Assembly: GCA_947457605.1 (NCBI GenBank)
Contig: CANGWP010000037.1
Location: forward strand, 1 to 17,551
Source: Bdellovibrionales bacterium
GTDB lineage: Bacteria; Bdellovibrionota; UBA1018; CAIMNF01
Length of the DNA: 17,551 bases
Reading direction: 5' to 3'
The notes under the pieces were generated by a model. It saw only the letters and a program-made list of their open reading frames with translations, was not told where the DNA came from and did no database searches. Both the position numbers and the translations under genes were made by a program. Below, one piece after another: positions 8,358 to 15,030 of the stretch (position 1 is its first letter; the number at the start of each line of letters is the position of its first letter).

Positions 8358-8373
8358 TTGAAGAAGGTCTCTC

Positions 8374-8410
8374 AAAAGAAAACGGGCACGCCCCTAAAGG
8401 AGCATGCCCG
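8374..8410 (-). terminator. Terminator of the histone-fold gene
   Basis: On the minus strand the arms 8410-8398 and 8395-8383 pair as a 12-13 bp stem with two G-U wobbles and a tiny loop. The run TTTTCTTTT (8382-8374) follows. On the plus strand the same wobble positions become C/A mismatches and no T-tract follows at once, so it mainly serves the minus strand. Confidence 0.8.
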
Positions 8411-8438
8411 AAATTCACGAAAGTCCTTTTTGGACGAA

Positions 8439-8987
8439 TCAGCCGAAATCGCGATCCATCACGGTCTTGCGACCATCACGCTTGGCAGCTTCAACCGCCT
8501 GATCGCAAAGTTCGCGAACTTTGTCGGAGAGCACATCGATCACCGCGGCGGATGTGTTCATTCCGGACTTTCCACGAATGTAATTCTTCAGCTTTGATGC
8601 AACTACCAATACTTCCTTTTCAGCATTTCCTTCTGTCATGACTTCTTCCCTTTCATCATTTTCTGCAGCCTGACCATCCAGACCCAGAATGAATTTTTCA
8701 CGTTCTGATAAACTCTTGCTCGACTTCCCCGGGGTCCCATTTGAAACCGTGGACCGAACCGGAGCAGCCTCTTCAGTCTCCCTGGTTTTGGGAGCCCGAG
8801 ATTCAATCGCCCAAGCCTCGCGGTGATTGTACAAAGGCAGGTGTGCATCCCAGCACTCTACCGAACAAAACACGAGGCCCGTCCGTTTCCGATTGCAGGT
8901 GGAAACATTACAAGCCCAATAGACCGAATTCAAGCCTATTGCCTTTTTGCACGAAGAACAGGGTCTCCAAACAGCAGATGGTTCCAC
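8439..8987 (-). CDS. Zinc-finger protein with C-terminal bacterial histone fold
   Basis: The 182-residue product has two parts. Residues 10-55 hold a putative zinc-binding module: CSSC (10-13), C26, C31, C41, C45, H49 and H55, in a treble-clef/MYND-like spacing. A polar, probably disordered linker follows (about 62-120). Residues 126-181 form a compact histone fold: VVASKLKNYIRG, a central helix through SAAVIDVLSDKVRELCDQAVEAAKRD, then RKTVMDRDF, the R-T...D pair typical of histones. Bacterial histones of this size are established in Bdellovibrio (HBb, Bd0055), where they bind DNA. The GTG start (8985-8987) has AGGGGG four bases upstream. Further upstream in-frame codons lie in the terminator. 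An internal ATG at 8639 has its own AAAGGGA and could give the histone part alone. Role in DNA binding is an inference. Confidence 0.8.
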   Translation of the reverse strand: MEPSAVWRPCSSCKKAIGLNSVYWACNVSTCNRKRTGLVFCSVECWDAHLPLYNHREAWAIESRAPKTRETEEAAPVRSTVSNGTPGKSSKSLSEREKFILGLDGQAAENDEREEVMTEGNAEKEVLVVASKLKNYIRGKSGMNTSAAVIDVLSDKVRELCDQAVEAAKRDGRKTVMDRDFG

Positions 8988-9049
8988 AGACCCCCTACTC
9001 TCAGGGAAGGCGGAGAATCTTTCAATAGGTATTCGTTTGAGGGGTTTTG

Positions 9050-9091
9050 AAAAAAAGTGGGCCCAGTCCAAGGGGGGTTGAGACTGGGCCC
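9050..9091 (-). terminator. Terminator between the sigma-54 promoter and the histone gene
   Basis: A 10-bp perfect stem (GGGCCCAGTC, 9059-9068, with GACTGGGCCC, 9082-9091) and a 13-base C-rich loop on the minus strand are followed by AC and seven U (9056-9050). It is a strong intrinsic terminator. It stands about 60 bases before the histone start, so transcripts from the promoter at 9149-9164 would stop unless it is bypassed. It could also end marC transcripts. Confidence 0.82.
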
Positions 9092-9138
9092 TAAAAAGAG
9101 TGCCTTGTGAGGGGGTTGGGGATCGGCACTACTTCTAC
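9050..9138 (-). ncRNA. Candidate sigma-54-dependent small RNA or histone-gene leader
   Basis: Counting from the -12 element, transcription should start near 9138 and stop in the U-tract at 9050, giving about 89 nt. The first hairpin is AGTGCC/GGCACT (9130-9125 with 9104-9099), with a 20-base loop holding CCCCAACCCCC and followed by CUUUUU. The second is the terminator hairpin, whose loop also has six C in a row. Two exposed C-tracts are typical of RNAs that pair with purine-rich Shine-Dalgarno sites. Alternatively this is the attenuated leader of the histone mRNA. No coding potential is visible in it. Confidence 0.6.
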
Positions 9139-9148
9139 ACGCCCTAAT

Positions 9149-9164
9149 AGCAACCCGCGTGCCA
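9149..9164 (-). promoter_or_regulatory. Sigma-54 (RpoN) promoter
   Basis: The minus-strand sequence TGGCACGCGGGTTGCT (9164-9149) matches the -24/-12 consensus TGGCACG-N4-TTGCW exactly, including spacing. Predicted start is near 9138. It requires an AAA+ enhancer-binding protein; the repeats at 9216-9257 are at the right distance for its site. Confidence 0.85.
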
Positions 9165-9215
9165 AACCCTTTCAATCGCAATTAAAAAGCAATTTCAAGA
9201 CCTTGCAGTTTCGAT

Positions 9216-9257
9216 AAATTAAACAGGAAATAAATAATTGTCCAGAAATTAGACAGG
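9216..9257. repeat. Paired 12-bp direct repeats, putative enhancer-binding sites
   Basis: AAATTAAACAGG (9216-9227) and AAATTAGACAGG (9246-9257) differ at one base and are exactly 30 bp apart, close to three helical turns. They lie 55-95 bp upstream of the sigma-54 promoter in an AT-rich stretch otherwise without features. Each has a hint of dyad symmetry (TGTC...GACA and GTTT...AAAC). This arrangement suits a dimeric or hexameric sigma-54 activator. Confidence 0.55.
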
Positions 9258-9302
9258 TGTGAATTAAATTCAGATTTCCGCAAACAAAACTCGGGAATTC
9301 GA

Positions 9303-9899
9303 TCAGCTCCCAACACGATAGGCACTCACCGCCTCGAAGAACCCGTTCCGAATCATGGAAACCGCAATCGCCGCAAGGAGCAGAGCTGCGATTTTCGAGG
9401 CAATGACAGTTCCCTCTTTTCCCATGACACGTTGAACTGCATCACAATTCTTGAGAAGGATCCAGGCAATCAAGTAGTTCAAAATCAAAGCTCCAGCCGT
9501 GATCCAGTACCCGTTTTGCCCCACCTGCAAAATCAGAGCTGTGAGCATCGCGGGACCTGTGATCAAGGGTACCGCCAGAGGAACAATGCCGGTCGAAGCA
9601 GAGGTTTTCTTCACCGTATCCGGTCCTCCATGAAGATCAGAAAGTGCGATCAGCAGCAGAATCAATCCCCCCGCAATCCGGAAGTCATAGAGTGTGATTC
9701 CGAGATGACCAAACACTGTCTTTCCAACAAAGACAAAAACGATTGCAACCACAAAAGCCACGGCCATGGAAGTATTTACAACCGAGTTACGATCCTCAGA
9801 TGGAATGTCACGCGTGAGAGAAAGATAAACAGGAATGGCTCCGATGATGTCAAGCGCCACAAAGAGAGAAGTGAAGCACATGAAGAATGCGCCCAGCAC
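9303..9899 (-). CDS. MarC-family integral membrane protein
   Basis: A 198-residue inner-membrane protein with six likely helices. It matches the MarC (UPF0056) family: LFVALDIIGAIPVYLSLT near the N-terminus, RIAGGLILLLIAL in the middle, and GIVPLAVPLITGPAMLTALIL, the family's best conserved segment. No transport substrate is established for the family; an early link to multiple antibiotic resistance was not upheld. The start is GTG at 9897-9899, only 3 bases after the diguanylate cyclase stop. It has a weak GGCGGGC ribosome binding site, so translation is probably coupled to that gene. A later ATG (residue 7) would cut the first helix. Confidence 0.88.
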   Translation of the reverse strand: MLGAFFMCFTSLFVALDIIGAIPVYLSLTRDIPSEDRNSVVNTSMAVAFVVAIVFVFVGKTVFGHLGITLYDFRIAGGLILLLIALSDLHGGPDTVKKTSASTGIVPLAVPLITGPAMLTALILQVGQNGYWITAGALILNYLIAWILLKNCDAVQRVMGKEGTVIASKIAALLLAAIAVSMIRNGFFEAVSAYRVGS

Positions 9900-9902
9900 C
9901 GA

Positions 9903-11672
9903 TTAGCCCGCCTTGTTTCCGGATTGATCCGGCTCTTGCTCTGCCTTAGAAATTCGAACTTGATTTCGGCCGTTCCGCTTGCACTCATAGAGCGCATCAT
10001 CCGAGTGGTTGAACAAAACCCGTGGATCATTTGAATGGAGCCCTGTTTGAGCCAGCCCGATCGATACCGTTACCTTGAGCTTTTTGCCTTCGTATTCGAA
10101 GTCACGCTCCTCAATGCTCTTTCGGAACTGCTCGAAAATCGGCAAGGACTCCTGTGCTGTGGTATTTTGAAGAACCATGCAGAATTCCTCGCCGCCGTAC
10201 CGGTACGCAATGTCCTGCGCTTCCTGGCGTCGACACTCTGAGAACAGAACCGCAACGGTGCGAAGGATGTAATCCCCGGCCTTGTGCCCGTAGGTATCGT
10301 TGAACTTTTTGAAATGATCGATATCCATGAGCGCCAGGGTAAGCGGCTTGCTCTCCACCACCGCCTTCGCCACATATTCGTAATAGGAATCCTCGAAGTA
10401 CCGGGCATTGTTCAAACCGGTGAGCCTGTCGGTGATGGAAGCGGAATAGAGCCTGGACTTATGGAGACTCACTGCCGATTGATCCGCAATCCCCTGAAGA
10501 AGACTCACATCTTCCCGCGTGAATCGCCCCAAGGCATCCAGTACCGCAGATCCGTCGTTTTCGATATGAACCTTGTTTGTGAAATTCATCACGCCTTCAA
10601 GCTGTCCGCCATTCAACACAGGTACCGAACAAATGCAGTGGGTTTCATAGGCTCCCATCTGGGGGATGTCATCCCGATTGTTGATCACCATGGGCCTTCT
10701 CTGAAGAGCCGCCTGTCCTGCAACCCCTTCTCCAATCTCAAAAGATTTTGTGCCGATCCGGCCGGAATTCAATCCTTCAAGAACGCTCTCATCGAGATAT
10801 CCCCACGCAACGGTAAGCTCGAGCCGCCCCGTAGTCCGGTTCAAAAGCATGAGATTCCCCTTTTGGGCCTTCACCGCTTTCACCGCATTCCGGATGGTCT
10901 GCTTGCAGAGTTCCTTGATGTCGTTGATGTTCGCGAGCTCCTGGTGGAATTCGTACAGAATCTGGATGTTGTTCAGGATTCGCTGGTTCTTCTCGTACTT
11001 GAGAGTGGAATCGATGATGGTGGTTGCGATCGAGGCAAGCTCCTGCACGAAGGAATATTCGTTCTCCGCGATCTGGGTCCCGTCCCTGCGCTCTCCGAGA
11101 GTGAGCACTCCGATGATTTCACCGCTCTTGATCAGCGGACACCAGAAATCAGAGCGAAGAACATCGAGATTGAATTTTTCCCAGGCCGTGATGAAGCGTG
11201 GCTCTTTTTGCAGGTCCCGAACCGAAAAGACGTTCCCCTGCTGGATCAACTGCCAGAGCAGTCCGTTGTTCTTTTCAATCCGAAACAGGTAGAGCGGCTC
11301 TTTGCGTCCAAGGTGATCCACATAATGATCATCAATTCCGTAATAGCGTTTGACCTGAAAAAACTCTTTTTCTCCGTTCTCAAAATCCTCTTTCAACAGA
11401 ACGCTCGAATTCACCACATCGTAACGCTCACGAACGACTGCCATGAAGGTGTCGAGAAGTTGCGGAAGGTTCAAAATGTTGCTCAATCCCTTGCCGGACT
11501 GAAGGAGCGCCTGCATTTCAAAAATGCGGATGTCCTGCGCGATGACCTTGCTTTTCATGGTCTTGATTTCGCGCTTCAGACTGCGGATCAGATCGCCCTG
11601 GCTCTCAAAGCCATCGGTCATTCCGGGCGTCGTGATTTCAAGCACTTTCGGGGTTGGGTTCTTTTTTTCCAT
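9903..11672 (-). CDS. Tandem-GAF diguanylate cyclase (GGDEF protein)
   Basis: Cytoplasmic sensor that should make c-di-GMP from two GTP. The 589-residue protein (ATG at 11672) has a short coiled segment (about 30-60), a first GAF domain (about 75-225), a second GAF domain (about 250-410) and a C-terminal GGDEF domain (about 420-570). The active loop is RYGGEEF, with GGEEF at 493-497, and MDIDHFKKFNDTYGH supplies the metal/nucleotide-binding residues. The inhibitory I-site RxxD is altered: EAQD stands five residues before GGEEF, so the arginine is missing. There are no membrane segments, so the signal is probably a small intracellular ligand. It forms an operon with marC. An upstream TTG at 11732 has no ribosome binding site. 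Confidence 0.93.
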   Translation of the reverse strand: MEKKNPTPKVLEITTPGMTDGFESQGDLIRSLKREIKTMKSKVIAQDIRIFEMQALLQSGKGLSNILNLPQLLDTFMAVVRERYDVVNSSVLLKEDFENGEKEFFQVKRYYGIDDHYVDHLGRKEPLYLFRIEKNNGLLWQLIQQGNVFSVRDLQKEPRFITAWEKFNLDVLRSDFWCPLIKSGEIIGVLTLGERRDGTQIAENEYSFVQELASIATTIIDSTLKYEKNQRILNNIQILYEFHQELANINDIKELCKQTIRNAVKAVKAQKGNLMLLNRTTGRLELTVAWGYLDESVLEGLNSGRIGTKSFEIGEGVAGQAALQRRPMVINNRDDIPQMGAYETHCICSVPVLNGGQLEGVMNFTNKVHIENDGSAVLDALGRFTREDVSLLQGIADQSAVSLHKSRLYSASITDRLTGLNNARYFEDSYYEYVAKAVVESKPLTLALMDIDHFKKFNDTYGHKAGDYILRTVAVLFSECRRQEAQDIAYRYGGEEFCMVLQNTTAQESLPIFEQFRKSIEERDFEYEGKKLKVTVSIGLAQTGLHSNDPRVLFNHSDDALYECKRNGRNQVRISKAEQEPDQSGNKAG

Positions 11673-11735
11673 ACCTTCTCTTGAGCCTCTTCGGACCAAG
11701 ATTCCCTGAACTGAAGCAGATTTCCGGATCAATGG

Positions 11736-11776
11736 TCGTAATTTAACTTGACTATTTAAGTCAACATTGGTAAAGT
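11736..11776. promoter_or_regulatory. Divergent promoter region with shared palindromic -35 boxes
   Basis: Plus strand: TTGACT (11748-11753), 17 bases, TAAAGT (11771-11776), a good sigma-70 promoter for the 5'-nucleotidase. TTGACT-ATTTA-AGTCAA (11748-11764) is a palindrome, so the minus strand also carries TTGACT (11764-11759). Its -10, TTACGA (11741-11736), is weaker and points to the cyclase gene. A regulator or polymerase on one side would exclude the other. The plus-strand part is the more certain. Confidence 0.6.
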
Positions 11777-11783
11777 CCGCCTC

Positions 11784-13592
11784 ATGTTGCGCAGTGTTAC
11801 CCCGGTGAGTGTTTTGAGTTTCGCTTTCATTTCAACCATTCTGGCCACGAATGTCATGGCAATGGCGCCCAAAAGGATCGGCAGAACCTCAGTGGAGCCG
11901 ATCAAAATTTCTTTTCTGCTGACGAACGACATCCACGGACACATCGCTCCCAAACTCACCTACCTTGGAACCATCGCCCGACAATTGCGACAATCCCCCG
12001 AGTACAGCTCCGGAAAAGCGGGCCTTTTGATCCTCGACTCCGGTGACCAATTCCAGGGAACCCTTCTCAGCAACTTTGATGAGGGCGCCTCCCTCTTTAA
12101 CACCTTCAACGAGATCGGCTACGATGCGATCGTACCGGGCAACCATGACTACGATTTCGGTCCCCTCGGCTGGTTGTATGACCGGGTGACCCCGGGAGAT
12201 ACCTCGAGCGATCCTCGGGAGGTAATCAAGAGCCTTGCCAGCATGGCGAGATTCCCACTTCTTTCTGCAAACACCTACTATCGGAATTCCATTTTGGCGG
12301 GCGGCCGAAGGATCGAACTCGACGACCAGTGCAGACCTTCAGGCGAGACGCCGGCCGCGCCCCTCGACTTCACCGCTGCAAAGCGCCCCGAGTTCCTGAA
12401 GCCCTTCACGATCGTAAAACGGGCAGGAGTCCGAGTGGCCTTGATTGGTCTCGACAACAAAAGCACCGCAAGTTCAACCACCAAGGAAAATGTGAGCGAT
12501 CTTTGTTTCCGTGATGAAGTGAGCGAATATCTTGAGATCAGGCGTGACCTGGACGGCAAAGCGGATCTCTTCGTGATCCTTATTCACAACGGCGACACCG
12601 ACAAGAATTTCGAAGGATCCGAAATCACCCGAAAAATCAATGCTGCGATTCCGAATGGAGTTCACCTGATGGCTGCCGGGCACACCCATTTCGTACACAA
12701 TGCGAATGTCGGCGGAGTCCGCGTGATCCAGGACGGAGCCAATGGCAAAAACTATGGCCGGGTGGATCTCTATTTTGATCCGGCCACTCGCACGGCAAAT
12801 ACTGAAAAGACCGATTCAGCCGCAGGAATTTCAATTGATGATCAAACTTGTGATCAGCAAAAAGCCCCCTTTGCCTGCAAGCAATTGAAGCTTCCCCTTT
12901 CTTCCCATCCTGGAATCGATCGAATCGTCGAAGGCGCAAGTGCCGCAATCGCTCCCTTGGCGAAGAAAAAACTCGCAACCGCAAGCGCCATCATTCGCTC
13001 CCATCGGATTGACGAAAGTCCGCTTGCCAATCTTCTCACGGATGCGCTTCGAAAGATCTCGAAAGCCCAGGTCGCACTCATGAACACGGGCGGAATTCGG
13101 GCTCCTCTCCAGGCCGGGGAGGTTCTTTACGAGAATCTGTTTGAGGTTCTCCCATTTCAGAATCAGGCGGTGATCCTGAACGAACTTCCCTGGGAAACCC
13201 TTCGTGCCGCCTTGATCAGTGCGATTCGAACCTGTGGTCGTTATGGAACTCTGGCCCAAAGCGGACTACGGATTCGTTTCAGCCGGGATTGCTCGGGTGC
13301 CGGGGGTGAAATCGATCTGAATGCGAAGCTCCTCCATGTGAGCACCTTGGATGGCGAGGTTCTTTTGGATTCCGAGACCGGAAAAGAAGCATCAGGCTCC
13401 ATGACCATTCGGGTCGCGACTCTGGACTTCATCGCCTCTGGTGGAAGCGGATTCTCCATGTTCAGTGGTGCAAAAATCAACGGGACCCTCGGAATCACCC
13501 GCGAGCTGATCGCAGAATCCCTGGCGGAAACAGTTCCCGAATTGAGCCCGAAAACGGACGAACGCTTCACCAACACCATCCAATCTAAATAA
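11784..13592 (+). CDS. Exported 5'-nucleotidase / UshA-type metallophosphoesterase
   Basis: A secreted or periplasmic enzyme that dephosphorylates nucleotides or related phosphoesters. Its 602 residues begin with a signal peptide, probably cut after NVMA (about 26). The metal centre of the N-terminal domain is complete: NDIHGH (48-53), SGDQFQGT (86-93), PGNHDYDFG (118-126), HNGD (268-271) and AAGHTH (297-302). The C-terminal nucleotide-binding domain has ESPLANLLTDALR (about 411-423), NTGGIR (434-439), LPFQN (456-460) and GGSGF (553-557). UshA-family members usually have GGDGY or GGDGF there, so the serine is a small departure. The ATG lies about 8 bases after the predicted -10, with no ribosome binding site, suggesting a leaderless mRNA. 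It might salvage nucleotides released from prey or surroundings, which is inference. Confidence 0.92.
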   Translation: MLRSVTPVSVLSFAFISTILATNVMAMAPKRIGRTSVEPIKISFLLTNDIHGHIAPKLTYLGTIARQLRQSPEYSSGKAGLLILDSGDQFQGTLLSNFDEGASLFNTFNEIGYDAIVPGNHDYDFGPLGWLYDRVTPGDTSSDPREVIKSLASMARFPLLSANTYYRNSILAGGRRIELDDQCRPSGETPAAPLDFTAAKRPEFLKPFTIVKRAGVRVALIGLDNKSTASSTTKENVSDLCFRDEVSEYLEIRRDLDGKADLFVILIHNGDTDKNFEGSEITRKINAAIPNGVHLMAAGHTHFVHNANVGGVRVIQDGANGKNYGRVDLYFDPATRTANTEKTDSAAGISIDDQTCDQQKAPFACKQLKLPLSSHPGIDRIVEGASAAIAPLAKKKLATASAIIRSHRIDESPLANLLTDALRKISKAQVALMNTGGIRAPLQAGEVLYENLFEVLPFQNQAVILNELPWETLRAALISAIRTCGRYGTLAQSGLRIRFSRDCSGAGGEIDLNAKLLHVSTLDGEVLLDSETGKEASGSMTIRVATLDFIASGGSGFSMFSGAKINGTLGITRELIAESLAETVPELSPKTDERFTNTIQSK

Positions 13593-13601
13593 GATTTGAA
13601 T

Positions 13602-13637
13602 AAAAAAGCCCGGAAGGAATTTCCTCCCGGGCATTTT
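13602..13637. terminator. Bidirectional terminator between nucleotidase and subtilase genes
   Basis: Arms GCCCGGAAGGAA (13608-13619) and TTCCTCCCGGGC (13621-13632) form a 12-bp stem with one mismatch. Six U follow on the minus strand (13607-13602) and ATTTT on the plus strand. It lies between two convergent genes and should stop both. Confidence 0.85.
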
Positions 13638-13656
13638 GCTAATCTTACTTTCTTCC

Positions 13657-15015
13657 TCAGTAGAACAAACCCGGTAGAGGCAACACATATCCCTCAAATC
13701 CAGAATCCTGGCTCTCGTACAATCCACCCTCAACATCGCTCACCTGTAGGCGAGCTGCAGAAATCGCATCCGCGAGTTGCATGCTGGTGGAGAGTCTGGC
13801 CGCCAACAATGCTCTGGATGGATTCACAATCCCGCTCGATGCGACCTTGCCCTTCAGGAACTCCTTTAGGTCCGAGGTAGACATGAGAATCGCCTTCACA
13901 TCCGAATTGGAAAGCGCAGGGTTCTGATCCAGCACCATTCCAGCCACACCGGCAACAAATGGAGCAGCCTGGGAGGTCCCATTCACCGTGAGGTACTCAT
14001 TTCCGGGAATCGCAGAGAGAATTCCAACTCCTGGTGCCGCAATTTCCACCATCTTGGCTCCGAAGTTCGAGAAGCTTGCAAGCTTCTTGTACTCGAAGGT
14101 TGCCGCCACGGTAATCGTGTTGTCACGCTTGATATTGGCAGGAGAGGTGGGAAACTGATCGTTGTCCATGCCATCGTTTCCGGCGGCAATCACAAAGAGC
14201 GTATCTTTCGCAGGAGCCACGAGTGTTTCCGCTGCTTTCACCACTTCATTCACAAAGAAGATCGAGTAATTGGTCAGTTCTTCTTCCGTAGGGGTGCGTT
14301 TCAGGATCTTCTCCAGAAGCGGTCCAAGAATCCGCTTCGCAGCCCCGGTGCTTGTTCCAAACGAGCACTTTGCAATTCGTGCCTTCTGGGTAGCAACATA
14401 TTTGCCAATCGGAGCGAGCTGCTTTGCCTGCTGCGACGCAAGAAGCTTCAACCCAGTTTTGATCAACTTGTCCGGATCTGCTGACTCATTCAGACGTCCG
14501 AAATACTTGAGAGAGCGTCCTCCTCCCACGGTTGGAGCCTTCGTAGGGATGATCTTGAGTCCCATCACCTTGGCCGCGTCGGCGCCCTTGGCAGCAATTC
14601 CCGCCACATGGGTTCCGTGCACAAAATTTCCGAACACGGAAAGCTCGGCCAGAAATTTCCGATCTCCCTGCTTTTGACGAATCCAAGTCAGATCGTCTGG
14701 GGTTCCCTGACCCTTCATCAAGCGGGTCTGCACTTCAAAAAACTTGTACACATTCGGAGAAAAGGTGCCGACCAGGGTTTTGTCGAAAAGCTTGTTGTTG
14801 TTCTCGGCAAAATTCCAGCCATTCACATCATCGATGAATCCGTTGTCATCATTGTCAACGGCATCATCCACATCCCTGGCATTGAACCATTTCTTGTTCT
14901 TGAGCTCCTGGTGGTTGAGGTCGGTTCCGGAATCAATCACGGCGATCACGGAGGCTTGCGCCGAACCGATCATCGAAAGAGCCGCAAGAGTTGCGAGTAT
15001 GTTTTGAAGTTTCAT
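13657..15015 (-). CDS. Secreted subtilisin-like serine protease (S8), no propeptide
   Basis: An exported endopeptidase of 452 residues. The signal peptide is MKLQNILATLAALSMIGSAQA. The catalytic triad is intact: D28 in VIDSGTD, H133 in HGTHVAG, S348 in NGTSQAAPFVAG, with the oxyanion asparagine N280 in AAGNDG. NDDNGFIDDVNGWNF (55-69) resembles a calcium-binding loop of subtilases. A 105-residue gap between Asp and His is larger than usual. The catalytic Asp is only seven residues into the mature chain, so the common I9-type propeptide is absent. The C-terminal ~60 residues after the catalytic domain are not a recognised domain. AAGGAAGG before the ATG is a good ribosome binding site. It follows an unknown exported protein by 15 bases, so the two are co-expressed. 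Confidence 0.92.
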   Translation of the reverse strand: MKLQNILATLAALSMIGSAQASVIAVIDSGTDLNHQELKNKKWFNARDVDDAVDNDDNGFIDDVNGWNFAENNNKLFDKTLVGTFSPNVYKFFEVQTRLMKGQGTPDDLTWIRQKQGDRKFLAELSVFGNFVHGTHVAGIAAKGADAAKVMGLKIIPTKAPTVGGGRSLKYFGRLNESADPDKLIKTGLKLLASQQAKQLAPIGKYVATQKARIAKCSFGTSTGAAKRILGPLLEKILKRTPTEEELTNYSIFFVNEVVKAAETLVAPAKDTLFVIAAGNDGMDNDQFPTSPANIKRDNTITVAATFEYKKLASFSNFGAKMVEIAAPGVGILSAIPGNEYLTVNGTSQAAPFVAGVAGMVLDQNPALSNSDVKAILMSTSDLKEFLKGKVASSGIVNPSRALLAARLSTSMQLADAISAARLQVSDVEGGLYESQDSGFEGYVLPLPGLFY

Positions 15016-15030
15016 GTTGGTTTCCTTCCT

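Noticed and set aside
8988..9071. N-terminal extension of the zinc-finger/histone protein to the TTG at 9071
   Set aside because: That codon lies inside the terminator stem and has no ribosome binding site. The GTG at 8987 has AGGGGG in place and precedes the conserved cysteine module.
10284..11684. 466-codon open frame on the plus strand
   Set aside because: It is antisense to the GAF-GAF-GGDEF gene, whose domains and motifs are unmistakable. No family resemblance is seen in this frame.
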